Part shown: positions 10,475 to 19,710 of the stretch, piece by piece
Layout of the letters: the number at the start of each line of letters is the position of its first letter
Position numbering within the stretch: position 1 is the first letter of the stretch
NCBI GenBank assembly: GCA_905182535.1
Contig: CAJJBZ010000006.1
Span: 17,120 to 81,119, forward strand
Source of the DNA: an uncultured Planktomarina sp.
GTDB taxonomy: Bacteria > Pseudomonadota > Alphaproteobacteria > Rhodobacterales > Rhodobacteraceae
Reading direction: 5' to 3'
Length of the DNA: 64,000 nt
Position numbers and translations under genes: made by a program
Notes under the pieces: generated by a model
The model's input: only the letters and a program-made list of their open reading frames with translations
What the model was told of the DNA's origin: nothing
Databases searched by the model: none

Positions 10475-10693
10475 GGCTTCCGTTACACTGTTCTTTCTGC
10501 TCGTATAACAGTGGCTACAACTAAATGATTGGCAGGCACATAATGTGATAGCCTGTCTGATTGGCAATAACAAAGAATGTAAAGTCACCATTTTCAAAAA
10601 AGTATGACCAGTTTCGAACTAATTAATGAGAATCGGACTGGATCAATACCCGCCTCACCGCAACTGAGACGCTCCCACTTATGACCTCCAACC

Positions 10694-11426
10694 CTAACGA
10701 AACAACCTGTAGTACAGCCAATCTGGCCAGAACTGGCTGAATCGAAACAACCATGAAAATAGAGTGGGGAAGCTACGTTTGAAGCGGGTACTTTGCATGT
10801 GTTTAAACATATGGTCTGCCGCCTCTTCTGGGCGACATTAGAAACGGCATATGAAAGGTATTTTTCTCAGTAAGTCGGGTCTTAATGAAAGCCTGGGTTC
10901 ACCACTTGAACTTGGATGCCCGTGCGACACAGATCGGCATAAAGGCTTTCAGCCAAAGCCATGACGCCCGCCTTGGATGCCCCATAGCCAATGGAACCGG
11001 GCAGACCACGAAATCCAGACAGGCTGCCCGTGATCACTATATGGCCCGCATCGCGCTGCAAAAACTGTGGCATAACTTGATTGAGCACCCGAAATGCGCC
11101 AACAAAATTGATATCCGCCATAGCCAAGGCCGCAGCCCCGTCCCAATCGAGCGCAGACATCGGCCAATAGGCTCCGGCCAAAAATACCAACCCGTCCACA
11201 TGGCCCAAGGCCATGCCCAGCCTGCGCAACAGAGGCTTCATCGGCCAAATCCAGCGGCAAAACTTGGGTCTTGCCCGGCAAATCATCCGCCAAGGATTGC
11301 AACCGGTCTTCCGCGCGGGCGGACAGGATTAACTCAGCCCCCGCCGCACTCAGCTTATAGGCCAATGCACGGCCCAGCCCTTCGCTGGCACCCACCAACC
11401 AATATCGCTTTCCCGTCAAACCTCAT
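10694..11426 (-). pseudogene. Short-chain dehydrogenase of the RpoE-linked operon, several frame breaks
   Basis: The sequence encodes an SDR of about 240 residues if five one-base breaks are repaired. From an ATG at 11426 it reads MRFDG, then KRYWLVGASEGLGRALA after an extra G near 11408; the cofactor glycine motif is GASEGLG. A break near 11222 leads to LGMALGHVDGLVFLAGAY and the active-site region YGASKAGVMALAESLYADL. After VVNPGF an extra C near 10886 gives IKTRLTEKNTFHMPFLMSP, and an extra A near 10831 gives EEAADHMFKHMQSTRFKR before a stop at 10694. It is the last gene of the leftward flavin oxidase operon. Break density is higher than elsewhere, so true decay cannot be excluded. Confidence 0.68.
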
Positions 11427-11447
11427 TTTGCAACACGCGCTTTCCTG

Positions 11448-11993
11448 TTAGGCATCGGGCCGCATTGTAGCCACAAGCTCCGCCACTTTGATCCCAAATT
11501 TGCGAAATTGACTGCGATTCATGATCGAACCGTTTTCCATGAGATACATCCAATCCGTGACCTGTAACGCATGGCCGCCAGCATCCTTGGTCAGTTGGAT
11601 GGTGTAATTCAGCATCACCGTCGATCCCAGCTGCGTACCTTGCCCAGTGCCAAGAAGATCAGGTGCTTCGGCTTTAATTTGACCAGCATCATCCACCCTC
11701 AGCGTCCATTCACGGTGCTGGATGTTGCCGCTGTCATAGCGAAAGTCCTCAGTCATCCGGCCGGTGTTACCCTGCCACTCAGCATGCATCTGCGCCACAA
11801 AGCGCGATGTCACCCGGCCAAAGGGGCCGTAAATGATACCTTCACAGAGCATGTCGCCATTAAGCTGCTCGCGAATATCAAATGCCGGTGTCGTGGTGGC
11901 ATAGTTACTTGGTTTTTGCGCTAGAAACCCGGTTTTATACTGAATTCCTAGGACCACCGCGAGCGTGCCCAATATTATGAATGCCAATGTCAT
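11448..11993 (-). CDS. DUF3833 family protein
   Basis: The 181-residue protein has one N-terminal hydrophobic segment (MTLAFIILGTLAVVLGIQY), a likely membrane anchor or uncleaved signal, followed by a soluble, probably periplasmic domain. Features such as FDIREQLNGDMLCEGIIYGPFGR and the late WMYLMENGSIMNRSQFRKFGI match the DUF3833 family as remembered. Its function is not known. It overlaps the MFS gene by 4 bases and precedes the SDR, which is the arrangement found beside rpoE-chrR in Rhodobacter-type genomes. It is therefore a probable member of the singlet-oxygen response. Confidence 0.78.
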   Translation of the reverse strand: MTLAFIILGTLAVVLGIQYKTGFLAQKPSNYATTTPAFDIREQLNGDMLCEGIIYGPFGRVTSRFVAQMHAEWQGNTGRMTEDFRYDSGNIQHREWTLRVDDAGQIKAEAPDLLGTGQGTQLGSTVMLNYTIQLTKDAGGHALQVTDWMYLMENGSIMNRSQFRKFGIKVAELVATMRPDA

Positions 11994-13229
11994 ATCTGAT
12001 CATCCTGCAATGGGGTTTTGATCAACAAGAGGATCGCAACCAGTTTTAAAAACAACGGACAAGCCGCGTAGAGAAATGTAAGTGTAAACAGTGCCTGCCC
12101 AGTTTGGTTGGAGGCTGTGGCGTCAAACCCCGCCATTTCGAGCAGCGGAAATAAAGCGATGGCGGCCAAAGCCAAGGTCAGCTTATTCATCAAGGACCAA
12201 AGCCCAAACCCCTGCGCGCCGTTGGGAGCAATGACGGCCAAACGTTGTGCAAAAGCCGCGGGCATAAGGGTCAAATCAGCACCAATGCTGGCCCCAGAAA
12301 TCACACAAACTAGCGCGAAAAGCCCCACATCACCAGTGCCTAAGAAAGCCCACGACCGCAAAAATCACAATTGCCAAACTCATCGACCCAAGCAAAGCTC
12401 GGCGGGTGCCATAACGACGGGCCAGCGCGGCCCAGATTGGCGCTGAAGCGGCGGCAGACAGAAAGAACACCAACAGTAAAGCCCCCGCCCAAGCCGTAGC
12501 CTGCAAGCGGTGGGTCACAAAAAATAGAAACAGCGAGGAAGACACAGCCACCGGCAAGGCATTAACAAAGGCTAGCACCAACAGGCGGCGCGCAGGTAGG
12601 TCCTGCCAAATCAGTTTGAAGTTCGAGGGCACCCGCTGTGTCGGGCCCACCCATTGCCGGCGCATCACCCAGAGGGACAAGAACCCAATCGCCGCAAATC
12701 CGAGCGCAAAACTCAACATCGGCGCTTGTGTCCAAAGCACTAGCAAACCCGGAGCGACCGCAGCCAAACACACCCCGATCAACGCCCCAGTTTCACGCCA
12801 TGCAGCAACTTGCATATGCCCGCCAGGCAGGCTCGCAGCGGCGGTGATGCCTTGGGCATAGAAATTGATGGTCAGAAAACTAAATGCGCTGAATAGTCCG
12901 GTAATAGACAAGGCGAACCAAAGCAACGGCGCGGTTCGCGGTGGAATGGCGAAAAGCAAAATCATCGCCCCCACAAGAATGAAACCCGCAAAGCCAATCC
13001 AGAACCCGCGCTCACGCCCCAACCCCTCGGATATCCAGCCAAACAAAGGATCCTGCACAGCGTCCAACAATCGCAGCCAAAACAACACCGCAGCGATGGC
13101 AGTGAGCCCAACACCGTAGTTTTCCGCATAAAATGTTGGGGCGAAAATATAGATGGGCAAACCCGCCGCAGCCAGAAACCCACCAAACAAAGCAAAGGAC
13201 GGCAAAGAGTGGCGCGGGGCAGTACTCAT
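11990..13229 (-). CDS. MFS transporter (sugar/cation symporter-like), frame broken near 12345
   Basis: Two frames make one transporter of about 412 residues with roughly twelve hydrophobic segments. The first frame (13229 to 12330) ends ...FAVVGFLRHW; removing an A from CTTAGGC near 12345 turns this into FLGTGDVGLFALVC and joins the second frame, which ends at 11990. An MFS-like loop is seen at RLLDAVQDPLFGWISE near residue 50, typical of the GPH/melibiose-type symporters. It overlaps DUF1365 upstream and DUF3833 downstream by 4 bases each, so all are translated from one message. The cargo is unknown; in related loci the gene belongs to the RpoE regulon. Confidence 0.8.
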
Positions 13230-13981
13230 CTGCTAAAATCGCTTTGCGGCGCTTCGGGGCAAGGCCTAAAGGTTGCCTTGCGCCACCACAACTTAATAGC
13301 CTGCCAATGTATCAGCGCCAAAACCCGTCGCGAACCAAGGGGCCGGCGCAGAAAGGCCGACAGAATGGATTTACTCGAGAGAGGCTGACGCGGCCCGACG
13401 AGCGTTGCAATCAACCCACCACCCTTGCGCAGATATTCAATTGAGATGCCAATCCGCTCGGCCCGAATGTCGAAGCGAAACCGATAGTCGCCCTGCATCG
13501 GCTGAAAAGGCGACACATGGAAAATCTTCTGGGCTCCAATTTCATCTGATGGACCGATTGCGGCAAAATCATCACGGTGACACAGATAGCTATGACGTTG
13601 GCCGAAAGTATTGCTGACCTCCGCGATCACCACCCTTAGATCGTCTTGTGCGTCAAAGCAGAGCCAAAAACTGACCGGATTGAAGACATGACCTAACATG
13701 CGCGGTTGCGCTAAGAGCAAAATGCGCTCTAGGCCCGGCAGATCTTCAGCCCGCAAAATATCTTCCGCCCAGCTGAGGCCCCGCCCCTGCTTTGGTGCTC
13801 CGCCATGATCCGCATCATAGAGGCTCCACAAATTAAACCGATTGCGCGAAAACAGACGGGGCCACGACGCCTGAGCATTCATGTCAATCAAGACGTAGTC
13901 GATGGCATAGCGAAACGCGTTTTCGACAGGCCCTTTACGCCCATGGTAGGTGTGAGCTTTGATATGATCGATGCTGCTCAT
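13226..13981 (-). CDS. DUF1365 domain protein, RpoE-locus lipid modification partner
   Basis: The intact 251-residue protein has the DUF1365 hallmarks: HTYHGRKGPVENAFRYAIDY at the N-terminus, FNPVSFWLCFD in the middle and FHVSPFQPMQGDYRFRFD later. DUF1365 genes are regularly found next to a flavin amine-oxidase-like gene and often a cyclopropane-fatty-acid-synthase-like methyltransferase, and are thought to act in membrane lipid modification. Here it overlaps the flavin oxidase by 4 bases and the MFS gene by 4 bases. No methyltransferase follows within the window. Confidence 0.85.
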   Translation of the reverse strand: MSSIDHIKAHTYHGRKGPVENAFRYAIDYVLIDMNAQASWPRLFSRNRFNLWSLYDADHGGAPKQGRGLSWAEDILRAEDLPGLERILLLAQPRMLGHVFNPVSFWLCFDAQDDLRVVIAEVSNTFGQRHSYLCHRDDFAAIGPSDEIGAQKIFHVSPFQPMQGDYRFRFDIRAERIGISIEYLRKGGGLIATLVGPRQPLSSKSILSAFLRRPLGSRRVLALIHWQAIKLWWRKATFRPCPEAPQSDFSR

Positions 13982-15283
13982 TCAGCCGCCATCATCGTTG
14001 CACTCTGCACCATCAAGCGCCGTGCTGCCTCAATACCGGTGGCCAAGCCATCCTCATGAAACCCGTTGCGCATCCAAGCGCCACAAAACCAAGTGGAGTT
14101 GGCACCATTCAAATCACTTAAGACCTGCTGCGCCTTTAGAGCCGTCACATCGAAGACTGGGTGATGGAAGGTAAACTGATCATAGATCAACGCCGGATCG
14201 ATATCGCGTTGCGTGTTTAGCGTTACAAAGCAAGGATCATCATTCGGCAGGCTTTGCAGACGGTTGATCCAATAGGTAAGATCAATACGGTCTGACTGGC
14301 GATCTTTATCTTCAGTATAAACCCAAGAGGCCCAAGCGGCTTTACGCTTTGGCATAATCGAGATGTCCGCGTGAAGGACCATTTCATTGGGTTGATACTT
14401 GATCGCTTCCAACGCTTTGCGCTCTAGACCATTCGCATCACTCAGCATCGCCAAGGTGATATCTGAGTGCGTGGCGAAAATTACATCATCAAAGGCCTCA
14501 TACTCCCCACCTGCAGTTTTAATCTCAACCCCCAACGGGCCTCGCCGCACTGACTCAACCGGCGTGGAGAGTCGCAGTTCAACCCCGGCGGCAGTCAAAG
14601 CCTGCTCGACCCGACTCACATATTCGCGAGACCCACCATTAACCGTCCGCCATTGATGCTGACCGCCAGCCCCAAGCAGGGCGTGATTCTTCATGAAAGT
14701 GATCATCGCCTGTGCCGGGAAATCCAGAATTTGAGTGATCGGTGTGGACCAGATTGCGCCAGTAAAGGGAGTGAGATAGTAATCTCGGAACCAGTCCCCA
14801 AGCCGCCATTTTTTAATCAAGGCCCCAATGGTGATGTTTGGATCAATCTGTTCAGCATTGGCGCGTTTATTAAATTTCAAGATATCGCGGAATCATGCCC
14901 CAAAACTTCGGTCGCAAAATATTGCGTTTTTGAGCAAAGACCGCAGAGGGCGCCAAAACGCCATATTCAAACCGCCCCCCATCTATCGATGCGCCAAAGC
15001 TCATGTTAGAGTCCATGATTGGCACATCGAGTTCTTTGAACAATCGAATCAAATGCGGATAGTTCACGTCGTTGAAGACCAAAAACCCGGTATCAACAGA
15101 TAAATCTCCATTTTTTCCAGCCATAACGGTGCGCGCATGCCCACCCAACCGCGGGGCCGATTCAAACAATACCACCTGATGCGATTGACGCAATTCATAG
15201 GCGGCTCCCATGCCGGAGATACCCCCGCCAATCACCGCAATGCGCTTCGTTCCCGCTCTGGTATTCTCAAATGGCATCGGCAC
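13978..15283 (-). CDS. FAD-dependent amine oxidase-like protein (UfaD/RSP1091-like), frame broken near 14890
   Basis: The reconstructed protein has about 435 residues. It starts with KRIAVIGGGISGMGAAYELR, the Rossmann FAD-binding motif, and has the acidic FAD ribose contact FESAPRLGGHARTV. The frame breaks where GMIPRYLEI should read GMIRDILKFNKRANAEQ; one extra C near 14893 explains it. In Rhodobacter sphaeroides the gene in this position belongs to the RpoE regulon, and a homologue (RSP1091, UfaD) has been described as a fatty-acid desaturase in furan fatty acid synthesis; that transfer is by family and context. It is the first gene of the leftward operon, about 20 bases from a matched promoter. 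Confidence 0.83.
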
Positions 15284-15305
15284 ATCCCTCTTCTTTATTT
15301 CATTA

Positions 15306-15334
15306 TCTTACGCAGGCGGCGTGCAACTGGATTA
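15306..15334 (-). promoter_or_regulatory. RpoE-type promoter for the flavin oxidase operon
   Basis: On the minus strand TAATCC (15334-15329), an 18-base spacer and TAAGA (15310-15306) match the group IV sigma consensus remembered for R. sphaeroides RpoE, TGATCC-N18-TAAGA, except for one base in the -35 element. The -10 lies about 22 bases before the flavin oxidase ATG, giving a very short leader. Confidence 0.68.
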
Positions 15335-15358
15335 CATTTGAAAACTTTGATTTTCATG

Positions 15359-15388
15359 TGATCCAGTTTAATTTCTTGAGCGTATCTA
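15359..15388 (+). promoter_or_regulatory. RpoE-type autoregulatory promoter for rpoE-chrR
   Basis: On the plus strand a perfect TGATCC (15359-15364) is followed by exactly 18 bases and TATCTA (15383-15388). It faces away from the leftward promoter and is placed to transcribe rpoE, as expected for an autoregulated sigma factor. The -10 element fits the consensus less well than the -35. A transcript start near 15395 would exclude the ATG at 15393 and favour the GTG at 15504. Confidence 0.6.
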
Positions 15389-15503
15389 AAGCATGTTTGG
15401 GATTTTGGATAGATCACATGAAACGGGTGCATCTGAGTATCAGGTGCCCTATGGTGCGTTGAAACCAATTCGACCGCACTGTCAGAAGGCTAACACCCCC
15501 ACT

Positions 15504-16049
15504 GTGAAAAAAACCGTCCTACAAAACACTTGGGTTGAGCATCTGAAGCGTATTCAGGCAGATCAAGACCAACGGGCCTTTGCCGAATTGTTCGCGCATT
15601 TTGCGCCGCGCGTGAAGGCGTTTTTGATGAAATCAGGTGCCTCGCCGAGCATGGCCGAAGAATGCACTCAGGAGGTTATGGCAACACTCTGGCATAAAGC
15701 CCATCTGTTCGATCCGAGCAGAGCCAGTGTGGCCACGTGGATCTTCACCATTGCCCGGAACAAAAAAATCGATGCCCTGCGCAAACAACGCAGGCCCGAG
15801 CCTGAAAATTTGGAATGGGGCCCGGAAGCCGAACCCGAAGCCGCCGATATTTTGGTTCTGCAACAAGAATCGCAACAACTGACCGAAGCAATGACAGCAC
15901 TGCCCAGCCAACAGCGAGAGTTGATTGAGAAAGCCTATTTTGGAGACTTGAGCCACAGTGAAATTGCCGCTGAAACGGGTCTGCCCCTTGGCACAATCAA
16001 ATCCCGCCTTAGATTGGCTTTATCGAAACTCCGACAGACGATGAAATGA
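15504..16049 (+). CDS. rpoE: ECF sigma factor RpoE (singlet oxygen response)
   Basis: This is a group IV sigma factor of 181 residues from the GTG at 15504. Region 2 is seen at FAELFAHFAPRVKAFLMKSG through TWIFTIARNKKIDALRK, and region 4 at LPSQQRELIEKAYFGDLSHS with the helix-turn-helix continuing EIAAETGLPLGTIKSRLRLA. The open frame extends to an ATG at 15393, but that codon sits at or before the likely transcript start and the extra 37 residues do not look like family sequence. The GTG opens VKKTVLQNTWVEHLKRI. Its stop overlaps the chrR start (ATGA). In Rhodobacter this factor turns on genes against singlet oxygen when ChrR releases it. Confidence 0.88.
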   Translation: MKKTVLQNTWVEHLKRIQADQDQRAFAELFAHFAPRVKAFLMKSGASPSMAEECTQEVMATLWHKAHLFDPSRASVATWIFTIARNKKIDALRKQRRPEPENLEWGPEAEPEAADILVLQQESQQLTEAMTALPSQQRELIEKAYFGDLSHSEIAAETGLPLGTIKSRLRLALSKLRQTMK

Positions 16050-16693
16050 ACAATATGACCCAGATCAAACATCACCTCACCGATCAGCTTTTGATCGGCT
16101 ATGCCGCCGGAACGCTTCCTGAAGCGTTCAATCTGGTTGTGGCCACACATCTGTCCATGTGCGACAGTTGCCGTGCCGCGGCCCAAGCCTATGACGCAAT
16201 TGGCGGCGCGTTTCTGGAGACTGACGCTCAAGCATCCATGGATGAGGGCGCTTTGGAAGAGACGTTGGCGCTGATCGGAAAAGGTCCAAGTGCAGCAAAA
16301 CCTATGGCGGCCAGTGACGTGCCGTCCCCCTTGGGCGCCTATATAGGTGGCGGTTTGGGCGATGTAAAATGGCGCTCTGTTGGTATGGGCGTTCGTCAGG
16401 CGGTTCTAAGCACCTCGAAATCAGCCACCGCACGCTTACTCTATATTCCTGCTGGAGCCGCCGTACCAGATCACGGTCACCGTGGCACCGAACTCACTCT
16501 CGTGTTGCAAGGCGCGTTTCGCGATGCAACCGCACGCTTTGCCGCTGGTGACGTGGAAGTTGCCAATGAAGATCTAAACCACACCCCTGTGGCTGAAATT
16601 GGCGAAGATTGCATCTGTTTGGCCGCCACAGATGCACCCCTCAGATTCAACTCTTGGATTCCCCGCATGGCGCAACCATTTTTGCGAATTTAA
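16046..16693 (+). CDS. chrR: Zinc anti-sigma factor ChrR with C-terminal cupin domain
   Basis: The 215-residue protein binds and inactivates RpoE in the cytoplasm. The N-terminal zinc-finger anti-sigma domain has His10, His35, Cys39 and Cys42 (HLSMCDSC), in register with the zinc ligands known from R. sphaeroides ChrR. The C-terminal cupin has His143, His145, Glu149 (DHGHRGTELTL) and His179 (NEDLNHTPVAE), again matching the second zinc site. Both metal sites thus look complete and the frame is intact, so the switch should respond to singlet oxygen as in the model system. It is coupled to rpoE by a 4-base overlap and ends just before the convergent rmuC. Confidence 0.92.
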   Translation: MNNMTQIKHHLTDQLLIGYAAGTLPEAFNLVVATHLSMCDSCRAAAQAYDAIGGAFLETDAQASMDEGALEETLALIGKGPSAAKPMAASDVPSPLGAYIGGGLGDVKWRSVGMGVRQAVLSTSKSATARLLYIPAGAAVPDHGHRGTELTLVLQGAFRDATARFAAGDVEVANEDLNHTPVAEIGEDCICLAATDAPLRFNSWIPRMAQPFLRI

Positions 16694-16706
16694 GACACAC
16701 TGCGCG

Positions 16707-16727
16707 CCAAGCCGAGTTATGGCTTGG
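16707..16727. terminator. Hairpin between convergent chrR and rmuC
   Basis: A perfect 7-base stem CCAAGCC/GGCTTGG with a 7-base loop lies between the 3' ends of chrR and rmuC and overlaps the rmuC stop. Neither flank has a long T-run, so it is a weak candidate for a bidirectional terminator. Confidence 0.35.
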
Positions 16728-17856
16728 TAAGAGGCACCACGTTTTCTGAGGCTTCTATTTCTTCAAAATCAAAGTTGTCCAGCTTGTGGGCGCGTTTTCC
16801 CGCCCGTTCAGCAGCAGTGGTAATGCCTTCGATGTCTTTACGCGCTTGGTTGAAATGAGTGTTCAGTTTATCCACCCGGTCCACCACCAGCTCCACATCA
16901 CGATGCAGCAAACGCAGCGCCGTGCGGATTGCCCCAGCTTGTTCGCGCATGCGGGCGTCTTTCAAGATCGCGCGCATGGTGTTGAGCGTGGCCATACAGG
17001 TGGTTGGGGACACGATCCAAACCCGTGCTTCAAATCCATCACGCACCAATTCCGGAAAATTTGAATGCAATTCTGCGTAAACCGCTTCAGAGGGCAAAAA
17101 CATCAACGCCCCATCGGCAGTCTCACCATCTAGGATATATTTCTCCGATATAGCTTTAATATGAGCCTTTACGCTGACGCGCATGAACTTAGCAGCCTCA
17201 TTCGCCTCCCAATCCGTCTTGGCATTGCGCAGCGCCTCATAGGCCTCTAGTGGGAATTTGCTATCGATGACAATCGGGCCGGGTGGGTTTGGCAGATGAA
17301 TCAAGCAATCCGCGCGCTTTCCGTTGGACAGGGTCACCTGCCAGGCATAGGCATCTGAAGGCAAAGCCTTGCTAACAATTTCTTGCAACTGGATCTCGCC
17401 AAAGGCCCCACGGGTCTGCTTGTTGGACAAAATATCTTGCAAGCTAAGAACATCGCCAGACAGCTTTTGAATATTGTCCTGTGCCTTATCAATCGTGACC
17501 AGTCTTTGCTGCAACTCGCCCAAGGAGGAGGCTGTGCTTTTCGCGCTAGTGGTGAGATTTAGCGTCATCTGCTCTTGCACAGCAGAGAGTCGGGCCTCCA
17601 TCAACTTAATCATATTGCTTTGCTGAGCCGCCTGCGCCTCTGAAACATGGGTCAAACCGCCAGCCAATTGCTGTTGGCCGTCGCCAATTGTTTGAACCCG
17701 TTGATTGAGGTACTCCATCTGGCTGGTCAAAGGCGCTGTTGCATGCGCCGAGCGTCCAGCAGCCCGCGCCACCACGAGCAGCAAAATGACAACCAAAAAT
17801 GCAAACCCGCCAGCGCCTACCAGCAGCATTAAAATAATATCAGGGGTCAGTATCAT
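16717..17856 (-). CDS. rmuC: DNA recombination protein RmuC
   Basis: The 379-residue protein begins with a membrane-anchor segment (LMLLVGAGGFAFLVVILLLV), continues with a coiled-coil-like Gln/Ala-rich region, and has the RmuC core at TRGAFGEIQLQEIVSKALPS, KRADCLIHLPNPPGPIVIDS and VWIVSPTTCMATLNTMRAIL. RmuC proteins carry a restriction-endonuclease-like fold and limit inversions at short inverted repeats. The gene overlaps mutL by 4 bases (ATGA), a link to DNA maintenance that supports one operon. No frame problem is seen. Confidence 0.9.
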   Translation of the reverse strand: MILTPDIILMLLVGAGGFAFLVVILLLVVARAAGRSAHATAPLTSQMEYLNQRVQTIGDGQQQLAGGLTHVSEAQAAQQSNMIKLMEARLSAVQEQMTLNLTTSAKSTASSLGELQQRLVTIDKAQDNIQKLSGDVLSLQDILSNKQTRGAFGEIQLQEIVSKALPSDAYAWQVTLSNGKRADCLIHLPNPPGPIVIDSKFPLEAYEALRNAKTDWEANEAAKFMRVSVKAHIKAISEKYILDGETADGALMFLPSEAVYAELHSNFPELVRDGFEARVWIVSPTTCMATLNTMRAILKDARMREQAGAIRTALRLLHRDVELVVDRVDKLNTHFNQARKDIEGITTAAERAGKRAHKLDNFDFEEIEASENVVPLTKP

Positions 17857-19688
17857 GTGCGTCCAAACAATTTTTCAATATCAGACATCGCAAGACTGAC
17901 ATAGGTGGGGCGACCGTGGTTGCATTGGCCGGAATGGGGCGTTGCCTCCATTTCGCGTAAAAGGGCATTCATTTCATCTGCCTGCATGCGCCGACCCGTG
18001 CGCACAGATCCATGACAGGCCACCCGGCTCAAAATAGCATCGAGCCGCGATTGTAAGCTTTGGGAGGCTCCCCCATCGGACAGCTCGTCAACGATATCCA
18101 GTACCAGACGGTTTACATCCACATGCCCCAAAATCGCAGGCACCGACTGCACCGCTACAGCCCCTTGGCCAAAGGGCTCAATGTTCAGACCCAATTGCGT
18201 AAGCGTCTCGGACTGCTCCATCAGCAACGCCATATCACCATCAGACAGGCTGATCACCTCTGGGATCAACAAGGCCTGCGCCCGCACACCCGACTCAGAC
18301 ATTTGTACCTTGAGATTTTCATAGACCAAGCGTTCATGAGCCGCATGAGCATCAACGATTACCAAGCCTTCAGCCGTTTGTGATAGTATATAATTCTCAT
18401 GCAATTGCGCGCGCGCAGCTCCCAAGGGCCGGTGTTGCGCCTCCAACTGTGGCATCCCTTCGATCCGCGCCGAAGGATGGACGTCGAACATTGTCTCCGT
18501 CTCCGCCAGTCCAGAATATCCCGGCGCATTGCGGGGCCTGTCCATTTGATAGACCCGCGGCTCACCCTGTAGATGCCCCTGCGGCTGGGCTGTAAAGGCG
18601 CCCAATGCGGCATCAGATACTGTGGTTGAAGCCCGATGGCCCGCATCCGCCAAAGCATGACGCAAACCTGACACGATCAACCCGCGCACCATCGCTGGCT
18701 CACGAAATCGAACCTCGGATTTGGCGGGATGCACGTTCACATCCACACTGGTCGGATCGCATTCCACAAACAGCGCCACCGCAGGGTGACGATCACGAGA
18801 TAAAAAATCCGAATAGGCGCCACGCAAGGCGCCAAGCAACAGCTTATCGCGCACTGGGCGGCCATTCACAAAAATGAACTGCGCCACGGCAGCGCCACGC
18901 GAATAGGTCGGCAAAGCTGCAAAACCTGTTAAGGTAATCCCCTCACGCTCCGCATCCACCGCAATCGCATTTTTCACAAAATCATGGCCCATCAGCTGGC
19001 CCAGGCGGCCGCGTAAAGCCGAGAACATATCACCCTGCTCTGCTTGCACCTGAAAGACCATCCGGTCCGAGCCCGCATCCCGCAATGAAAAAGAAATTGC
19101 AGGTTCGGCCATGGCCAAACGCTTGACCACATCCGCAATCGCCTGCGCCTCAGCGCGATCTGAACGCAGAAATTTAAGCCGCGCCGGTGTCGCGTAAAAC
19201 AGATCTCGGAGGGTTGCGCGGGTGCCCAGCTGCATCGCAGCAGGGCGCACTGGGCTCAGCTTGCCACCGTTCACCTGCAACTCAGCCCCAGTTGCCTCAG
19301 AAGTGCGGCTGGTCAGGGTCAGTTTACCCACAGCTCCCAGCGATGGCAAAGCCTCACCGCGAAAGCCAAAGCTTTGGATGTTCAACAGGTCCGAGCCATC
19401 AATTTTGCTAGTGGCGTGACGTGACATAGCCAGCGGCAAATCATCCGCCGCGATGCCACAACCATTGTCAGTAACTTGAATAAGGCTTTTGCCGCCATCG
19501 GCATATTCAACGTCAATGCGCGTCGCCCCCGCATCAATTGCATTTTCTACCAATTCCTTAATGGCCGAAGCGGGACGTTCCACCACCTCACCCGCCGCAA
19601 TCTGATTGATCGCAGTTTCGTTCAATTGCCGGATAACAGGCTGGAATTGGCTTATGTTGGGGTTAGATTTAAGCATGCTACAATACAT
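17853..19688 (-). CDS. mutL: DNA mismatch repair protein MutL
   Basis: The 611-residue protein couples mismatch recognition to strand nicking. The GHKL ATPase motifs are intact: NQIAAGEVVERPASAIKELV, ENAIDAGAT, TDNGCGI and GFRGEALPS. The C-terminal dimer and endonuclease region carries DAHAAHERLVYENLK in place of the common DQHAAHER form, ACHGSVRTGRRM, and QCNHGRPT near the end. These suggest a metal-dependent nicking MutL, with Ala in place of Gln in the first motif. Start choice is open: Met5 at 19676 would remove four residues. It lies just downstream of the M16 genes and overlaps rmuC. Confidence 0.93.
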   Translation of the reverse strand: MYCSMLKSNPNISQFQPVIRQLNETAINQIAAGEVVERPASAIKELVENAIDAGATRIDVEYADGGKSLIQVTDNGCGIAADDLPLAMSRHATSKIDGSDLLNIQSFGFRGEALPSLGAVGKLTLTSRTSEATGAELQVNGGKLSPVRPAAMQLGTRATLRDLFYATPARLKFLRSDRAEAQAIADVVKRLAMAEPAISFSLRDAGSDRMVFQVQAEQGDMFSALRGRLGQLMGHDFVKNAIAVDAEREGITLTGFAALPTYSRGAAVAQFIFVNGRPVRDKLLLGALRGAYSDFLSRDRHPAVALFVECDPTSVDVNVHPAKSEVRFREPAMVRGLIVSGLRHALADAGHRASTTVSDAALGAFTAQPQGHLQGEPRVYQMDRPRNAPGYSGLAETETMFDVHPSARIEGMPQLEAQHRPLGAARAQLHENYILSQTAEGLVIVDAHAAHERLVYENLKVQMSESGVRAQALLIPEVISLSDGDMALLMEQSETLTQLGLNIEPFGQGAVAVQSVPAILGHVDVNRLVLDIVDELSDGGASQSLQSRLDAILSRVACHGSVRTGRRMQADEMNALLREMEATPHSGQCNHGRPTYVSLAMSDIEKLFGRT

Positions 19689-19710
19689 AGCATGCTCGGA
19701 TCCGATTCTG

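Noticed and set aside
10885..11451. 188-residue open frame on the plus strand across the SDR
   Set aside because: It is antisense to the reconstructed short-chain dehydrogenase and has no domain pattern.
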